This document shows positions 22,601-32,348 of a DNA stretch of 64,000 nt, one piece after another (the stretch's first letter is position 1; every line of letters begins with the position of its first letter). The notes beneath the pieces were generated by a model. The model had not been told where the DNA came from. It was given only the letters and a program-made list of their open reading frames with translations, and ran no database searches. The DNA comes from Anthoceros angustus (lineage: Eukaryota; Streptophyta; Anthocerotopsida; Anthocerotales; Anthocerotaceae), in assembly GCA_010909165.1 (NCBI GenBank), contig VJWM01000108.1:620001-684000 (forward strand), in the 5' to 3' direction. A program made the translations under genes and the position numbers.

Positions 22601-23075
22601 AGAAGACAAGTTTATGCGAGAGATAGGGAGCCATTGTCTTGGTTCATGGCGGTTGTTATAGGCCATGACATTGTCATGGCCTTCAACATAGGGACCATAC
22701 ATGGCATGCATGGAATGGCATACGTTGACACGAAGGGTTTACACATCAAGTGCTGAAGGCGCATGGCAAGCCAAGGTTGCGGTGGCATGCACGCCACAAG
22801 TCTCCTCCTCTCCTCTTCCCCCTCCCCCACCTCCCGCGCCGCCCCACTCCACCACTCCCCACACCCCATGGCCACCGCCATAACGCCACCACGTTCCTCG
22901 AATGTGGTCGCGACATCGCGCGCATGGCTGGATCGGTAGGCAATGTGGTATGCGAGAACGGGCATAAATATAGCAAATTAACACATGCATGGTCCGTGGA
23001 GCATGGCGTTCTAAGTCGGTCTTGCTTGAATGGCATGCCACATCCGCGCATTACAGACGAAATGGCATTGCGAAC
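19652..23075. other. Transposon-type debris without a definable gene
   Basis: Short open stretches occur on both strands, for example a minus-strand segment at 20545-20871 with CFWIEQAADVGL, but none matches a family I know. CCTTGATGGCC(ATCG) recurs near 21340, 21383, 21420 and 21748. The stretch is GC-richer up to 21.1 kb, then turns to CATGGC-rich sequence. It probably belongs to the same CACTA-type complex. Confidence 0.4.
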
Positions 23076-23705
23076 ACTTGTCCTTGGGTCGCCAAATGGG
23101 GATGATTAATGCAAAATTGTCTTGGATGAAGGAATGCCTGCTCGTGGAATCATTTGTCCTACGAAATGGTAATCCACAAAGGCAAAATTTGTCCTGGCTC
23201 AAATGGTCATCCACAAATGGCAAAAGTATGTCAATGGACCACGAATGGGGCATCAACCATGTCAAACAATTGTCCTTCTTAAATGGTCATCCACAATGAA
23301 TGGCCAAAATTGACTGAGGCCAAGACATGGTCATGGCAACGACGATGGGAACATTTGTCCTTGGGTCACGAATTGACTTCAATATGGCAAAATTATGTCC
23401 TTGGACCACAATGGTAATGAACAATGGCAAAATTGTCCTTCGACAAATGATCTTCCATAATGGAAACATTTGTCCTTGGCTTTAAATGGTCATCGAATGG
23501 CCAAAATTGACTGAGGCCAAGACATGGTCATGAGAAGAACATTTGTCCTTGGGTCACGAAATGACCATACATAATGGGAATGTTTTGTCCTTGGACCACG
23601 AAATGCGCATGAGCAAAGGGAAATTATTTTCCTTCGATGAGGATATGGTAATCCATAATGGGCTAAATTTGTCCTTGGCTTACGAAAATGTCATAAAATG
23701 GGATG
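23076..23705. repeat. Degenerate short-period array built on TTTGTCCTTGG
   Basis: About a dozen irregular units of roughly 40-60 bp, each with a form of TTTGTCCTTGG(GTCAC)GAAATGGTCATCCA and AATGGCAAAA. A longer string, CCAAAATTGACTGAGGCCAAG, occurs twice (about 23303 and 23502). Arrays of short motifs of this kind are typical of subterminal regions of CACTA elements, where transposase-associated proteins bind. Confidence 0.75.
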
Positions 23706-24019
23706 CCTATATATGCCAAACATGCATGGATGCCATATGCAGTAAAGGTGTGGTGGACAATCGCGGTTACGGGTGTTTTAGGCATGTGAATGCCACATGT
23801 GCACATATAGGTGGTGGCAAACTCCGAGCCTCGGCGAAATCGGCATGCATGGCACATGAGCCACCGGCATGCCCTAGGACTTACGCCTCCTCCTCCTCTT
23901 GCCCTCTTCCCCATCACCACAGTGGTTACCACCTCCTTGTCGCCATCGCTACCCGGAGCCTCGCTCACTTTGTCGCGGTTGTCGATTGTGCATGCAGTGA
24001 CTCGGTTGGCCTTCCTCGA

Positions 24020-24910
24020 CCATGGTTTGGGACGTTGACTTTGAGGATTTGGCTGAAGTCGCTCGCTTAAGCTCGAACAACGCCGCCAATCCGGCCGGAT
24101 GTCCGCCATAACGCCGCCGGAAGGAGGAGAGGGCCCATCGACACCGCTTGCGCCAGCCGAGAGGGAGAGTGCCGAAGCCGGAAAATGGTCCACAAGGGAC
24201 TTGGCGCGGGAGCGACGGCCCAACCGGATGGAAGCACACGCCGGATGGTGGAAGCGGCAAGTGAGGTGGGCGCGGTCGTGGAGAAAGCCGATTCCACCGG
24301 GAGAGGTGGATGCTCATGGCGTGGAGCGGAAGCGGCGAGAGAGGTGGAGGTGCGGAGGAGGAGAACCTTCATACAGGAGTGGAGTCTGCCAAGAGGAGGG
24401 CGATGCTCGAAAGCGGTGGAGAGGGTGTCTCCAATGTGGGGAGCTAACGCTACTGCTTCTGCAGGAGAGAATCCAAAGCTGTCAGAGGAGGGATCTGCCA
24501 GGGCCGCGACATCCGGAGGGAACGAGGACATTGGCCTGAGTCCGGAGCTTGAGGGCTGTCCAACTTGAGGAGCATGGTGGTGGTGGGCCGAGTGGCCGAG
24601 AGAGATGGCATACGTTTTGTGGACCTTCGCGGTGGCGACGGACAACCCCAACAACGTGGCGGAGGGAGCCTTTGGAGGAGGAGACTCCAGGGAGTGGAGA
24701 CGGTCTGTGGACGCGGCGGAGGAGGGCCAAGGAGCGCATGCCTATGATGGTGAGGAGGGCGGTGAGGAGGAGGACACCGGGGCGAGGATGGGGAGAGCGA
24801 GCGAGGAGGAAGATGTGGAGATGGCGGATGCCGAGGTCGAGGAAGACATGCCGACTACATTGCCACATGAAATTGGAGAATTGATTGAGCACTGGCCGGT
24901 AAGCCATTAG
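24020..24910 (+). other. Plus-strand coding-like stretch, acidic C-terminal part, unidentified
   Basis: The strand begins MVWDVDFEDLAEVARLSS at about 24020. One frame then gives ARAATSGGNEDIGLSPELEG near 24500, and another gives a strongly acidic end (DGEEGGEEEDTG, EEEDVEMADAEVEED) up to a stop at 24910. Frames change at least twice. The acidic composition and position beside the subterminal-type array suggest the accessory gene of a CACTA element; no homology is recognised. Confidence 0.3.
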
Positions 24911-25072
24911 ACGATGTCATAGCCGTGTTGTGCAGCTACATGGGCGTGGTGGCGTGTACATGGGCGAGCCGGTTATGCGATGGAGGGTGGATAGAGAATG
25001 AGGAGGAGGATGAAGAGTCGTCCGATGAGGAAGGACGAGTGAGGAAGGCCTTCCACCAACGTGTTGGAGCTA

Positions 25073-25605
25073 GTGTGCAAAATGGAGTTGATGATGCCAT
25101 GGTCGAGCCAACGCGATAGAGACGGTGAGGAAGGTAGAGTATGAGTTTGCAAGTATAGAGCGCGAGGATATTGTGGCGTTTGCGGTGCATGCGGACAAGG
25201 AACCACAATGTGGGCAAGAAGGTGCGCAGGAAGGAGATGGAGGGAGAAGGGAAGGATGCAAAATGGTTGCATCCGCCTAATGTGAGCACGAAGGCATGGA
25301 GAAAGGTGCGGAGCAAGCCGTGTGACGCTAAGCATGGTGGTGTGTGGCCAACACCACAAGAAGTCGCCGCAACGCCGGCAAGAATTGCAAGCACGAGCAT
25401 GGGACGAATCCCTTTGGTCCAGGGAGCAAAGGAGTTCGAGAAACGGTATGTCCAACGCCGGGAGGGAGCGCAACTCGATGAGTTGAAGTGGGCAGCAAGG
25501 CATGGATTGGACAAAGATGCCGAGTAATCGAGTGGTAAAATAGTCGTTGACGTTAATGGAATGCTTGGTTGTGATATGTAGGTTTCATGGACGAGTCAAG
25601 TGATG
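25073..25605 (+). repeat. 0.53-kb tandem repeat, unit 1 (coding-like)
   Basis: Starts GTGTGCAAAATGGAGTTGAT. It carries, with frame changes, KVEYEFASIE, KDAKWLHPPNVSTKAWRK, CKHEHGTNPFG, EFEKRYVQR and ELKWAARHGLDKDAE followed by TAA. The same protein-like string recurs in units 2 and 3. Confidence 0.85.
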
Positions 25606-26145
25606 TGTGTGCAAAATGGAGTTGATGATGCCATGGTCGAGCCACGACGAAGTTTAGAAAGACGTGAGGAAGGTAGAGTATGAGTTTGCAAGTATAGAGC
25701 GCGAGGATATTGTGGCCAGTTTGCGGGTGCATCGCGACAAGGAACCACAATGTGCAACAAGGAACCACAAGAAGGTCGCACTCGTGGAGGGAGAAGGGAA
25801 GGATGCAAAATGGTTGCATCCGCCTAATGTGAGCACGAAGGCATGGAGAAAGGCCGTGGAGCAAGCCGACGCTAAGCATGGTGGTGGCCAACACCACAAG
25901 AAGCGCCGCAACGCCGGCAAGAATTGCAAGCACGAGCATGGGACGAATCCCTTTGGTCCAAGAGGAGCAAAGGAGTTCGAGAAACGGTATGTCCAACGGG
26001 AGGGAGCGCAACTCGGATGAGTTGAAGTGGGCAGCAAGGCATGGATTGGACAAAGATGCCGAGTAATGGAGTGGTAAAATAGTCGTTGACGTTAATGGAA
26101 TGCTTGGTTGTGATATGTAGGTTTCATGGACGAGTCAAGTGATGT
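25606..26145 (+). repeat. 0.54-kb tandem repeat, unit 2 (best open copy)
   Basis: In this unit one frame stays open for over 100 codons (about 25664-26020): KVEYEFASIEREDIVASL, then GKDAKWLHPPNVSTKAWRK, RRNAGKNCKHEHGTNPFGP and AKEFEKRYVQREGAQLG, shifting just before ELKWAARHGLDKDAE. The Lys/Arg/His-rich middle part loosely resembles plant Ptta/En-Spm accessory transposase proteins; this is a weak guess. Confidence 0.8.
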
Positions 26146-26645
26146 GTGTGCAAAATGGAGTTGATGATGCCATGGTCGAGCCACGACGAGTTTGCGAGGC
26201 GGTGAGGAAGGTAGAGTATGAGTTTGCAAGTATAGAGCGAGGATATTGTGGCCAGTTTGCGGGTGCATCGACAAGGAACCACAAGAAGGTGCAAGAAGGT
26301 GCAAGCGCAGAGGAGGAGAAGGAAGGATGCAAAATGGTGCATCGCCTAATGTGAGCACGAAGGCATGGAGAAAGGCGTGCGAGCAAATGGTGACGCAAGC
26401 ATGGTGGTGTGTGGCCAACACCAACAGGCCAAGCGTCGGCAAGAATTGCAAGCACGAGCATGGGACGAATCCCTTTGGTCCAGGAGCAAAGGAGTTCGAG
26501 AAACGGTATGTCCAACGCGGGAGGGCGCAACCTGGATGAGTTGAAGTGGGCAGCAAGGCATGGATTGGACAAAGATGCCGAGTAATCGAGTGGTAAAATA
26601 GTCGTTGACGTTAATGGAATGCTTGGTTGTGATATGTAGGTTTCG
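26146..26645 (+). repeat. 0.50-kb tandem repeat, unit 3
   Basis: Third unit with the same start and the same end (GATATGTAGGTTTC), after which homology stops at about 26645. More indels than unit 2. Confidence 0.8.
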
Positions 26646-27949
26646 CTATGTAGGGGCGTGGTGAGTGATGCGTGTGCATGACCGCAGGAAGAAGGAAGGA
26701 AGTGGAAGGTGAAGGCCAGTCGTGAAGGAAGGCACAAACCAGTGGAGAGAAGGAAGATGGAGGAAGGTGCCAAACAGGGGAGCGTCACCGTCAAGTGATG
26801 CCGGAGGCAACGTGGATGGTGGGGATCCTGGAGGTGTGATGGCAGTGCCACCGACAAGGCGTATCACACGATCCGTGTCGAAAAGCGTGAGTAGGGTGGC
26901 AACCCGGATACTGAGAGATTGAATGCTATTCGTTTGCCGTCTGTAATTGTGGAAGTGGTGATTTGGCAGCCTATGGGGCCAGGAGTGAAGGGGCTAGCCA
27001 TTGAGGCTAGTGGGTCGAATGCCAGCCCACAGAAGGTGGACCACACCAGGAGGAAACGAGGAGGTGCTGAGCGAAGAGGGTCAAGCAAAAGACAACGGGT
27101 GTTGAAGCTGCAAGAGGAGTCTGAGTCGGACGGTGGCGAAGGGGTGTAGGCGCAAGTGACATAGGAATGGTTGGTAGCAGTCTATGGGTAGGCGGGCCGT
27201 TTGTGGAGGGGGAATGTGAATGGTCAGAGATGTTTTCTTCAGGACGATGGAGTCGCCAGCATGGGTGGACCGTGATGGTCAATTAGCAACAAACAAGAGG
27301 GAATTGGTCTTCCACCTTTGTAGCCTAGCATTGACATGGGTCCTAATTGTGAAAGTGGTTATAGAGGTCGGATAGGTGTAGGAAGATGTGGAGGAACCCC
27401 GAAACCATTGGTGTTGGTCCAAGAGTCACCAAGTGACGCGCCGCCTGTGAGGCACATGTTGGTGGTGCACGCCAGACGATATGCCCATATCACGTGGAGT
27501 TCGTATTGCATCGTGGAAACAAAGTGCAAGGGATAGAGGACGATTGAAGTGTCCAAAAAATTTGATTTAAATTGTCAATAAAATCAAACACTTAGATATG
27601 TAAGGTATGAGAGTGACGTAAGGGTTAGCACATATATATTATTATATAAACAAGTCTTGATGCCTATATACACGATACGTATACAAAGAGGCATGTAAAT
27701 ACACTAATATAATAGAAGTATAACAGATGGATGTGTACATATAAACGTACATACATACTTATGTCTTGAAGCCTACAAACATATATATGTATATTGAGTA
27801 TATGCAAAGGAGGTAAAAGGAAGGAAGGACAGGGAGAGAGAGAGGTCATTGTAACAAGCAAGTTGAAAGAGGAATAGGGGAAGAGTATAAAATGGTGTGA
27901 TAGGGGAGGTCCTTCTCACAACATGAAGGAGGAGGAGAAGTGAAAGAGT
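26646..27949. other. No confident gene; purine-rich then AT-rich DNA
   Basis: Plus-strand coding-like fragments (PPTRRITRSVSKSVSRVATR at about 26850-26915; KVDHTRRKRGGAERRGSSKR near 27035-27095) are basic and short. From 27540 the DNA becomes AT-rich with TATATA runs and no ORF. These may be the 3' part of the CACTA-type complex. Confidence 0.35.
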
Positions 27950-28452
27950 ATAAAAGGGTGTGATAAGGGGGCAATAAATAGGAGGTGAGGTGAGAGGAGA
28001 GAGACCAAGTATTGTGTTAAGATGGGGTGAGAAGGTGGATAAGAAAAGGACACCTTGAACACCAAGCCACCATAAAGTGTTGCAATTTTGAAGTGGTACA
28101 TGAAGTGAGAGACCAAGCATTGTGTTAGGATGGTGGGAGAAGGAAGAGAAAGAATGGACCAACTTAACACCAAGCCATCAAACCATGCTGGAAGTTGGAA
28201 GTGGTACATAAAATTGCAACACGACAGTAACAAGGGCAAGTGGGAAATTATTAACAATGCTTGTGAGAGAGGGGGTGTACCCAGAAGGGGGAGGTGGGAA
28301 GAGAGAGTGCCATGTTCGTGTTAAGATGGCAGCACCAAACGGGGACAGAACTAACAAACTTAATACCAACCCTCCAAAACATGTTGCAATGTGGAAGTGT
28401 AACAAAAAATTGCAACATCGACTGTAACATAGGGTGCCCTTTTCTAGTAGGG
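27950..28452. mobile_element. Right end of a CCTACTAGAAA-terminus DNA transposon
   Basis: Ends in TTTCTAGTAGGG at 28441-28452. Repeated subterminal strings of the type TTAATACCAAGCC and GTTGCAAT.TGGAAGTGTAACA occur at roughly 80-160 bp intervals. The last ~50 bp closely match the right end of the element at 41854-44335. No left end was found, so the element this closes is unknown; the CACTA transposase debris to the left is a candidate. Confidence 0.65.
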
Positions 28453-28755
28453 CAAGATGCCAAAGTCGTTTGAGCCATTGCCAACAGGAGCAACATCAAA
28501 GTCCGGAGTGGGCAACGTGGAGAAACCTATGTGCAGATTGTTGATGGAGGCAATGGCACAAAAGCTCCTGGAGATGCCATGTTTCAGCCTATAAGACATG
28601 GGGCTAAGCGCGAAGGAAGTCAAGGGTTTGACTCGGCGGATGTTGACAACCCTTGAAGACTCAAATGCAAATTAGCTCAGTGGATGAAGCTTACTTGCTA
28701 CAATGATGAATCATGTATCAACTTTCTTGTATCGTTTCTTACCTTTTGGAAGGAA
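28453..28755. other. Intergenic, nothing assigned
   Basis: No ORF or repeat of note. A tRNA-like A-box string at 28672 was considered and rejected. Confidence 0.5.
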
Positions 28756-29247
28756 TCACAACATTAGTGTTGCAAAGGCCCTCCTCATGTCATAGCCTTG
28801 TGTGACAAGCTCTTGCATCATCCCTTGGCACTCTGGACCTGTGAGATCCCTTCCCTGTGCTGTTGGGTCAGGCAGATTAGCCATTAGGGTTTTTAGCTCC
28901 TCCAATTTTGTTTTCGCAATTTGCAGAAGATCTTTCAGCTCTTTGATTTTGTCCATAGGTTCTAGCATGTGCCTGAGTAGAACTAAGTTGATTGTTGTGG
29001 GTGTCCATTTCTTGCCGTTGGTTGAAGCATCTTCTTTAGGCGTTGTCGGATTGCCATATCTAGGGCGCGCATCCCACATCAGCCGCGCCTCTTGTTCGCT
29101 CCTGTATGTTTTGGTCTTGGTTTCTTCACTTGCAGCCCTAGGTTGTTTTCCCTGGCTTGACAGCCTGCAGATCTTGGTTATCACCATCTTTGCAGCTACT
29201 AGCATAATGCTACTAACGATGATTACTTGCAAGCATGAGCCCGCCAC
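28756..29247 (-). CDS. Hypothetical 163-residue protein, one N-terminal membrane segment
   Basis: Open from an ATG at 29247 to a stop at 28756. Residues about 5-24 are hydrophobic (VIIVSSIMLVAAKMVI), like a signal anchor. A basic, Glu-rich stretch follows, then a likely coiled coil (EPMDKIKELKDLLQIAKTKL and on) and a polar end. No family is recognised. A copia-type polypurine tract and LTR start lie just upstream (29364), so it may be a captured or element-borne ORF. The protein-like composition argues for a real ORF, but expression is unknown. Confidence 0.4.
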   Translation of the reverse strand: MAGSCLQVIIVSSIMLVAAKMVITKICRLSSQGKQPRAASEETKTKTYRSEQEARLMWDARPRYGNPTTPKEDASTNGKKWTPTTINLVLLRHMLEPMDKIKELKDLLQIAKTKLEELKTLMANLPDPTAQGRDLTGPECQGMMQELVTQGYDMRRAFATLML

Positions 29248-29363
29248 AGGATTCTATCTTCACAGATTCAAACATATTGATGCTTCGGCACATTTGAGAA
29301 GATGAAGCGTTGCTCACACTATACCCACGCCTTAGTAGTTACCTTAATTTAACCCTTGAGGTT

Positions 29364-29541
29364 AAGTGGGAGTGTTGAAAATATGCTTATCGTACATGTA
29401 TAACCTGCTCGGGTTAATCTATAAACAAGTTAGGTTAATTAGACTTTAGTGATGTATATAGGATAATTTTGATATATAATTTGCGAGACTTTTTATATAT
29501 GCTTGTTTAGTCTCCTCTAGCGTGCTCTCTTGTTCTACCAC
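29364..29541 (+). mobile_element. Copia-type polypurine tract and LTR remnant
   Basis: AAGTGGGAG directly precedes TGTTGAAAATATGC, the usual polypurine tract/3'-LTR junction of plant copia elements. The AT-rich block runs to CTACCACACA near 29541. No matching second LTR was seen. Confidence 0.55.
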
Positions 29542-30006
29542 ACAATCCATGCTCGAGGATTTTTCTCAAATCCTAGGGATGTTAGGGTGATGACCACAAT
29601 TCTGGTGGCTACAGACCAGTGACATTGATGAAGATGAGGGCTGATGGCTGAGGGAGGTAGCCGACTTGTGCAGGAGAAGGAGGCTGCTAAAACTAGCTAG
29701 ATGTGCAAAGATACTAACTAATGCGCTATGCAAAGGTACTAACAAAAGTTGCTTCATGTCATTTTTAGGGTTTCCAGGAAAAGGAGAACTTAAGGGATGT
29801 GAAAAATTGCCAGCTGGAAACTTAAGTTAGGCTACCTTTTCAAGTGGCTCTCTTCACCAACCGCCACAAGATCTCGTAGTGCCTCTTGGTAGCTAGCAGC
29901 AAGATGTTGTAGAATTAGGCAAAATTCTGCACACATATGCTGCAATTCATGCTTGAGGCACTATAGCCCTAGTAGAAATCACTGTGCCCTTGGGCGCCTT
30001 ATCTTG
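29542..30006. other. No gene seen
   Basis: AT-balanced sequence with only short frames. CCCTAGTAGAAATCAC at about 29968 resembles the terminus of the elements at 41854 and 61793 but lacks their subterminal sequence. Confidence 0.4.
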
Positions 30007-30556
30007 TCATGGCTTGAGGCTAGGGTAGTAGAGTGCAACAACTAGGTCTCTAACAGTGAAGGCAGCAGATCTTCCAGAGTTCATTTGTTCAAGAGAGACA
30101 GCCAAATCATCTACGATGGCCTGGATTTCTTGGAGCCTTCTATAAACCGAGGCAATCATGCCAGCCAATTGTGTGGAAACTCTCATCAGCAGATTTTCTG
30201 TGGATTGAAGGCGGGAATTCAAGAGCTGTCCAGAGTGTGCATGGTTGACAAATTCCAAATTATGGTCTTCTTCCCTATGCTGCATTATGAACTCCTGAAT
30301 GATGGGTGCAGGGACGCAGACGGAGAGGATCATCGCGAAAATTCCTAAAGTCTGATTTTTGCACTGGTGATCTCGTAGGGTGTTTGCAACTCAAAACCTG
30401 CTCGAGTGTCCGATTCTTGAGGAATTTTCTATCCAATTCTGCCTGCGCTTTGAGATGATCAGCAGCATCAATAAAACAGAACAGATCCTCAATTCGATAC
30501 CCTGTACTCCGCGTCATTGTTGTTCTACTTTTCACATGTAGAAATAAAGCAAGCAA
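30007..30556 (-). pseudogene. Unidentified element-borne ORF (two overlapping frames)
   Basis: On the minus strand, just inside a primer-binding-site-like sequence (30660-30671), one frame reads STGYRIEDLFCFIDAADHLK and on to about 30340. The next frame continues IIQEFIMQHREEDHNLEF, LQSTENLLMRVSTQL, RRLQEIQAIVDDLAVSLEQM to a stop at 30007. The second part looks like a coiled coil. Its position fits a gag-like ORF of a minus-oriented LTR element, but no gag motif or zinc knuckle is present. Confidence 0.4.
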
Positions 30557-30659
30557 AAATCGTAGCCCTAGGAGCTATGAGGTCCTAGGATATAATGAGG
30601 TCTGCCATGTAGATAGAATATCATTGATCTAACATACTCTCGGACATTGAGCACCTGGT

Positions 30660-30671
30660 GCTATGATACCA
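30660..30671 (-). other. Retrotransposon primer binding site (tRNA-Met type), minus orientation
   Basis: The minus strand reads TGGTATCATAGC, one base off the common plant initiator-Met primer site TGGTATCAGAGC. The neighbouring TG at 30672 would be the LTR edge; AT-rich sequence from 30672 to about 30890 would be the LTR. Confidence 0.6.
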
Positions 30672-30916
30672 TGAAATTGTTAAGAGCGGAAACTCTTAGG
30701 ACTGCAAAGGAGAATTTTGTAATTAATTGAAAATAGAATACAAAATTTTCTGGATTACTTGTGTGAGGTTATATAATTAATTGAAATAAAATATAAAAGT
30801 ATGATGATAATTTACTACAAACTTAATTATTAAACATATAATAATGGGGAATATGAGATTTTATAATGCAAAAGAAATCGGAAACCATCTACCCATAGGA
30901 ACTAGACCATGGAGGA

Positions 30917-31330
30917 CTAACTCCCGTTGACGCCAATCTTGTAACTGCCTACTGCACCAAGGATATCAAAATCCAGGATGCGAAAGGGCCTACCCACAAC
31001 CGGTAGCAAAGAAGCCTTCTGCCCTACGCTCACCGATGTTCTATACACTGCGTTGGCCAATGCCCGTTGCAAGGCGATGAACACCCGTTGTCTGTAGAAA
31101 GCCACAATACATGAAAGAGGAAGGCCATTCCCGTTCCTGCGGCTGTGGTACTCCCTAGTACAGGTCTTAAGGAACCTAAAAAAGGCCTTGCCCATGGCCC
31201 CATGGATCTCTATGGCGGAGGGGATGAAGGCGGGCCCCTACTGCATAGGAGAGTACTTACGAACCTTCGCCATGGCACATCCCTCCATTGCCCACGCTGA
31301 TGGATTGAGGATCACATGTTCACTGACGGA
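30917..31330 (-). pseudogene. Retroelement-like ORF, C-terminal fragment (diverged copy 3)
   Basis: The minus strand reads VVTDPTRDSVSEHVILNP, KVRKYSPMQ, a stop, then FIPSAIEIHGAMGKAFFRF, SRRNGNGLPLSCIVAFYRQR, ALQRALANAVYRTS and PFRILDFDILGAVGSYK before the stop at 30917. It is clearly homologous to the fragments at 7.2 and 9.1-9.4 kb but much diverged, so the domain has been maintained in a wider family. The DPTR element upstream is like that seen before the final domain of some RT-bearing mobile-element proteins. Confidence 0.5.
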
Positions 31331-31614
31331 ATCCCGAGTAGGGTCAGTGACAACCACATCTGCAACCGAAACCTAGTCTCCCTAGGCCAGGAAAAGGTCT
31401 GCCCAGAGGGAAACCCCGTCACGCAGAGTATAAAAGCGCTCCCTATAAGGAAAGAAGCCTCCCTCCTTGGCAACGAAAACATGCCGTCGCGAACAGCATG
31501 ATGTATAGCAATGCACTGCCCGCCCGCAGGACAACAATCAAGATGAGTACCCGAGTCGTCGAGGGGCACCCCACAACTGCAAGCCTGGAGAGAGTAGGCC
31601 AAAGGCTGGACCAA

Positions 31615-31780
31615 GCCTAGGTGAAACCTTATCGCTATAGAAAAAGAGCCTAGGTGAAACCCTATCGCAAGAGAAAAAGAGCCTAGGTGAAACCTTATCG
31701 CAATAGAAAAAGAGCATAGGTGAAACCTTATCGCAATAGAAAAAGAGCCTAGGTGAAACCTTATAGCGATAGAAAAAGAC
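31615..31780. repeat. 33-bp minisatellite, five copies
   Basis: Units start at 31615, 31648, 31681, 31714 and 31747 with GCCTAGGTGAAACC and end in AGAAAAAGA. The 33-bp period keeps one minus-strand frame open as an 11-residue repeat (FSIAIRFHLGS). Confidence 0.95.
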
Positions 31781-32348
31781 AAAGGTGCGATTGGAAAGCC
31801 TGAATGCCAGGTCGTACAAGAAACCATGAACCTGCTCCCTTACTTGAGTAAGAACGGAAACAGACACGAACTATCCTGGAAATGGACGATTCCCGAAGAA
31901 GGCCACCTGCACCTACCAATTCTGCTTCTCCAAAAGGGATGCTTGAACTCTGCAAAATCAGGCCCCGGTAAACGAAGCAATAGAACGTAAGGCCGTCCTA
32001 ACATATGTGGGTAAAGAACCCTAGCCATTGGAGGGCCACCTGCAGGGAACACCACCCTCCTCCACTCCCGGCGAGGAAAACGATTTTCCCCTGTGATTAA
32101 ATATATAATAATTAATAGGTTAAGCTAACCTTCACTTCTAACACCCAAGGGCATGCCAGATTTGCGGTTGGCTCTTTGAGCCGCAGCCAAGAAAGCTTTT
32201 AGTGGCGAAGGAGGAGAAAAATATGTCTTTTGAAAGTCATCTGACGACGTAGAAAAAAAGAAAACTTCAAGTGAACTTACTTATGGCTGACGGGATAACT
32301 TGTCAATAAAAGCCCACTGGGGATTTCCATGGTAGGTTGGGGACAGCG
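31781..32348. other. No gene seen; downstream of the second PPR-WW gene
   Basis: The three minus-strand frames from 32160 to 32348 were read for a displaced DYW domain and none was found. AT-rich around 32090-32130. Confidence 0.5.

Noticed and set aside
28668-28690. tRNA-like A-box (TTAGCTCAGTGG)
   Set aside because: No B-box, acceptor stem or anticodon arm follows. Similar strings at 46335 (inside gag) and 7985 (inside an LTR-like block) fail the same test.
29964-29985. CCCTAGTAGAAATCAC as another transposon terminus
   Set aside because: Only about 13 bases resemble the terminus; the subterminal strings that support the other ends are missing.
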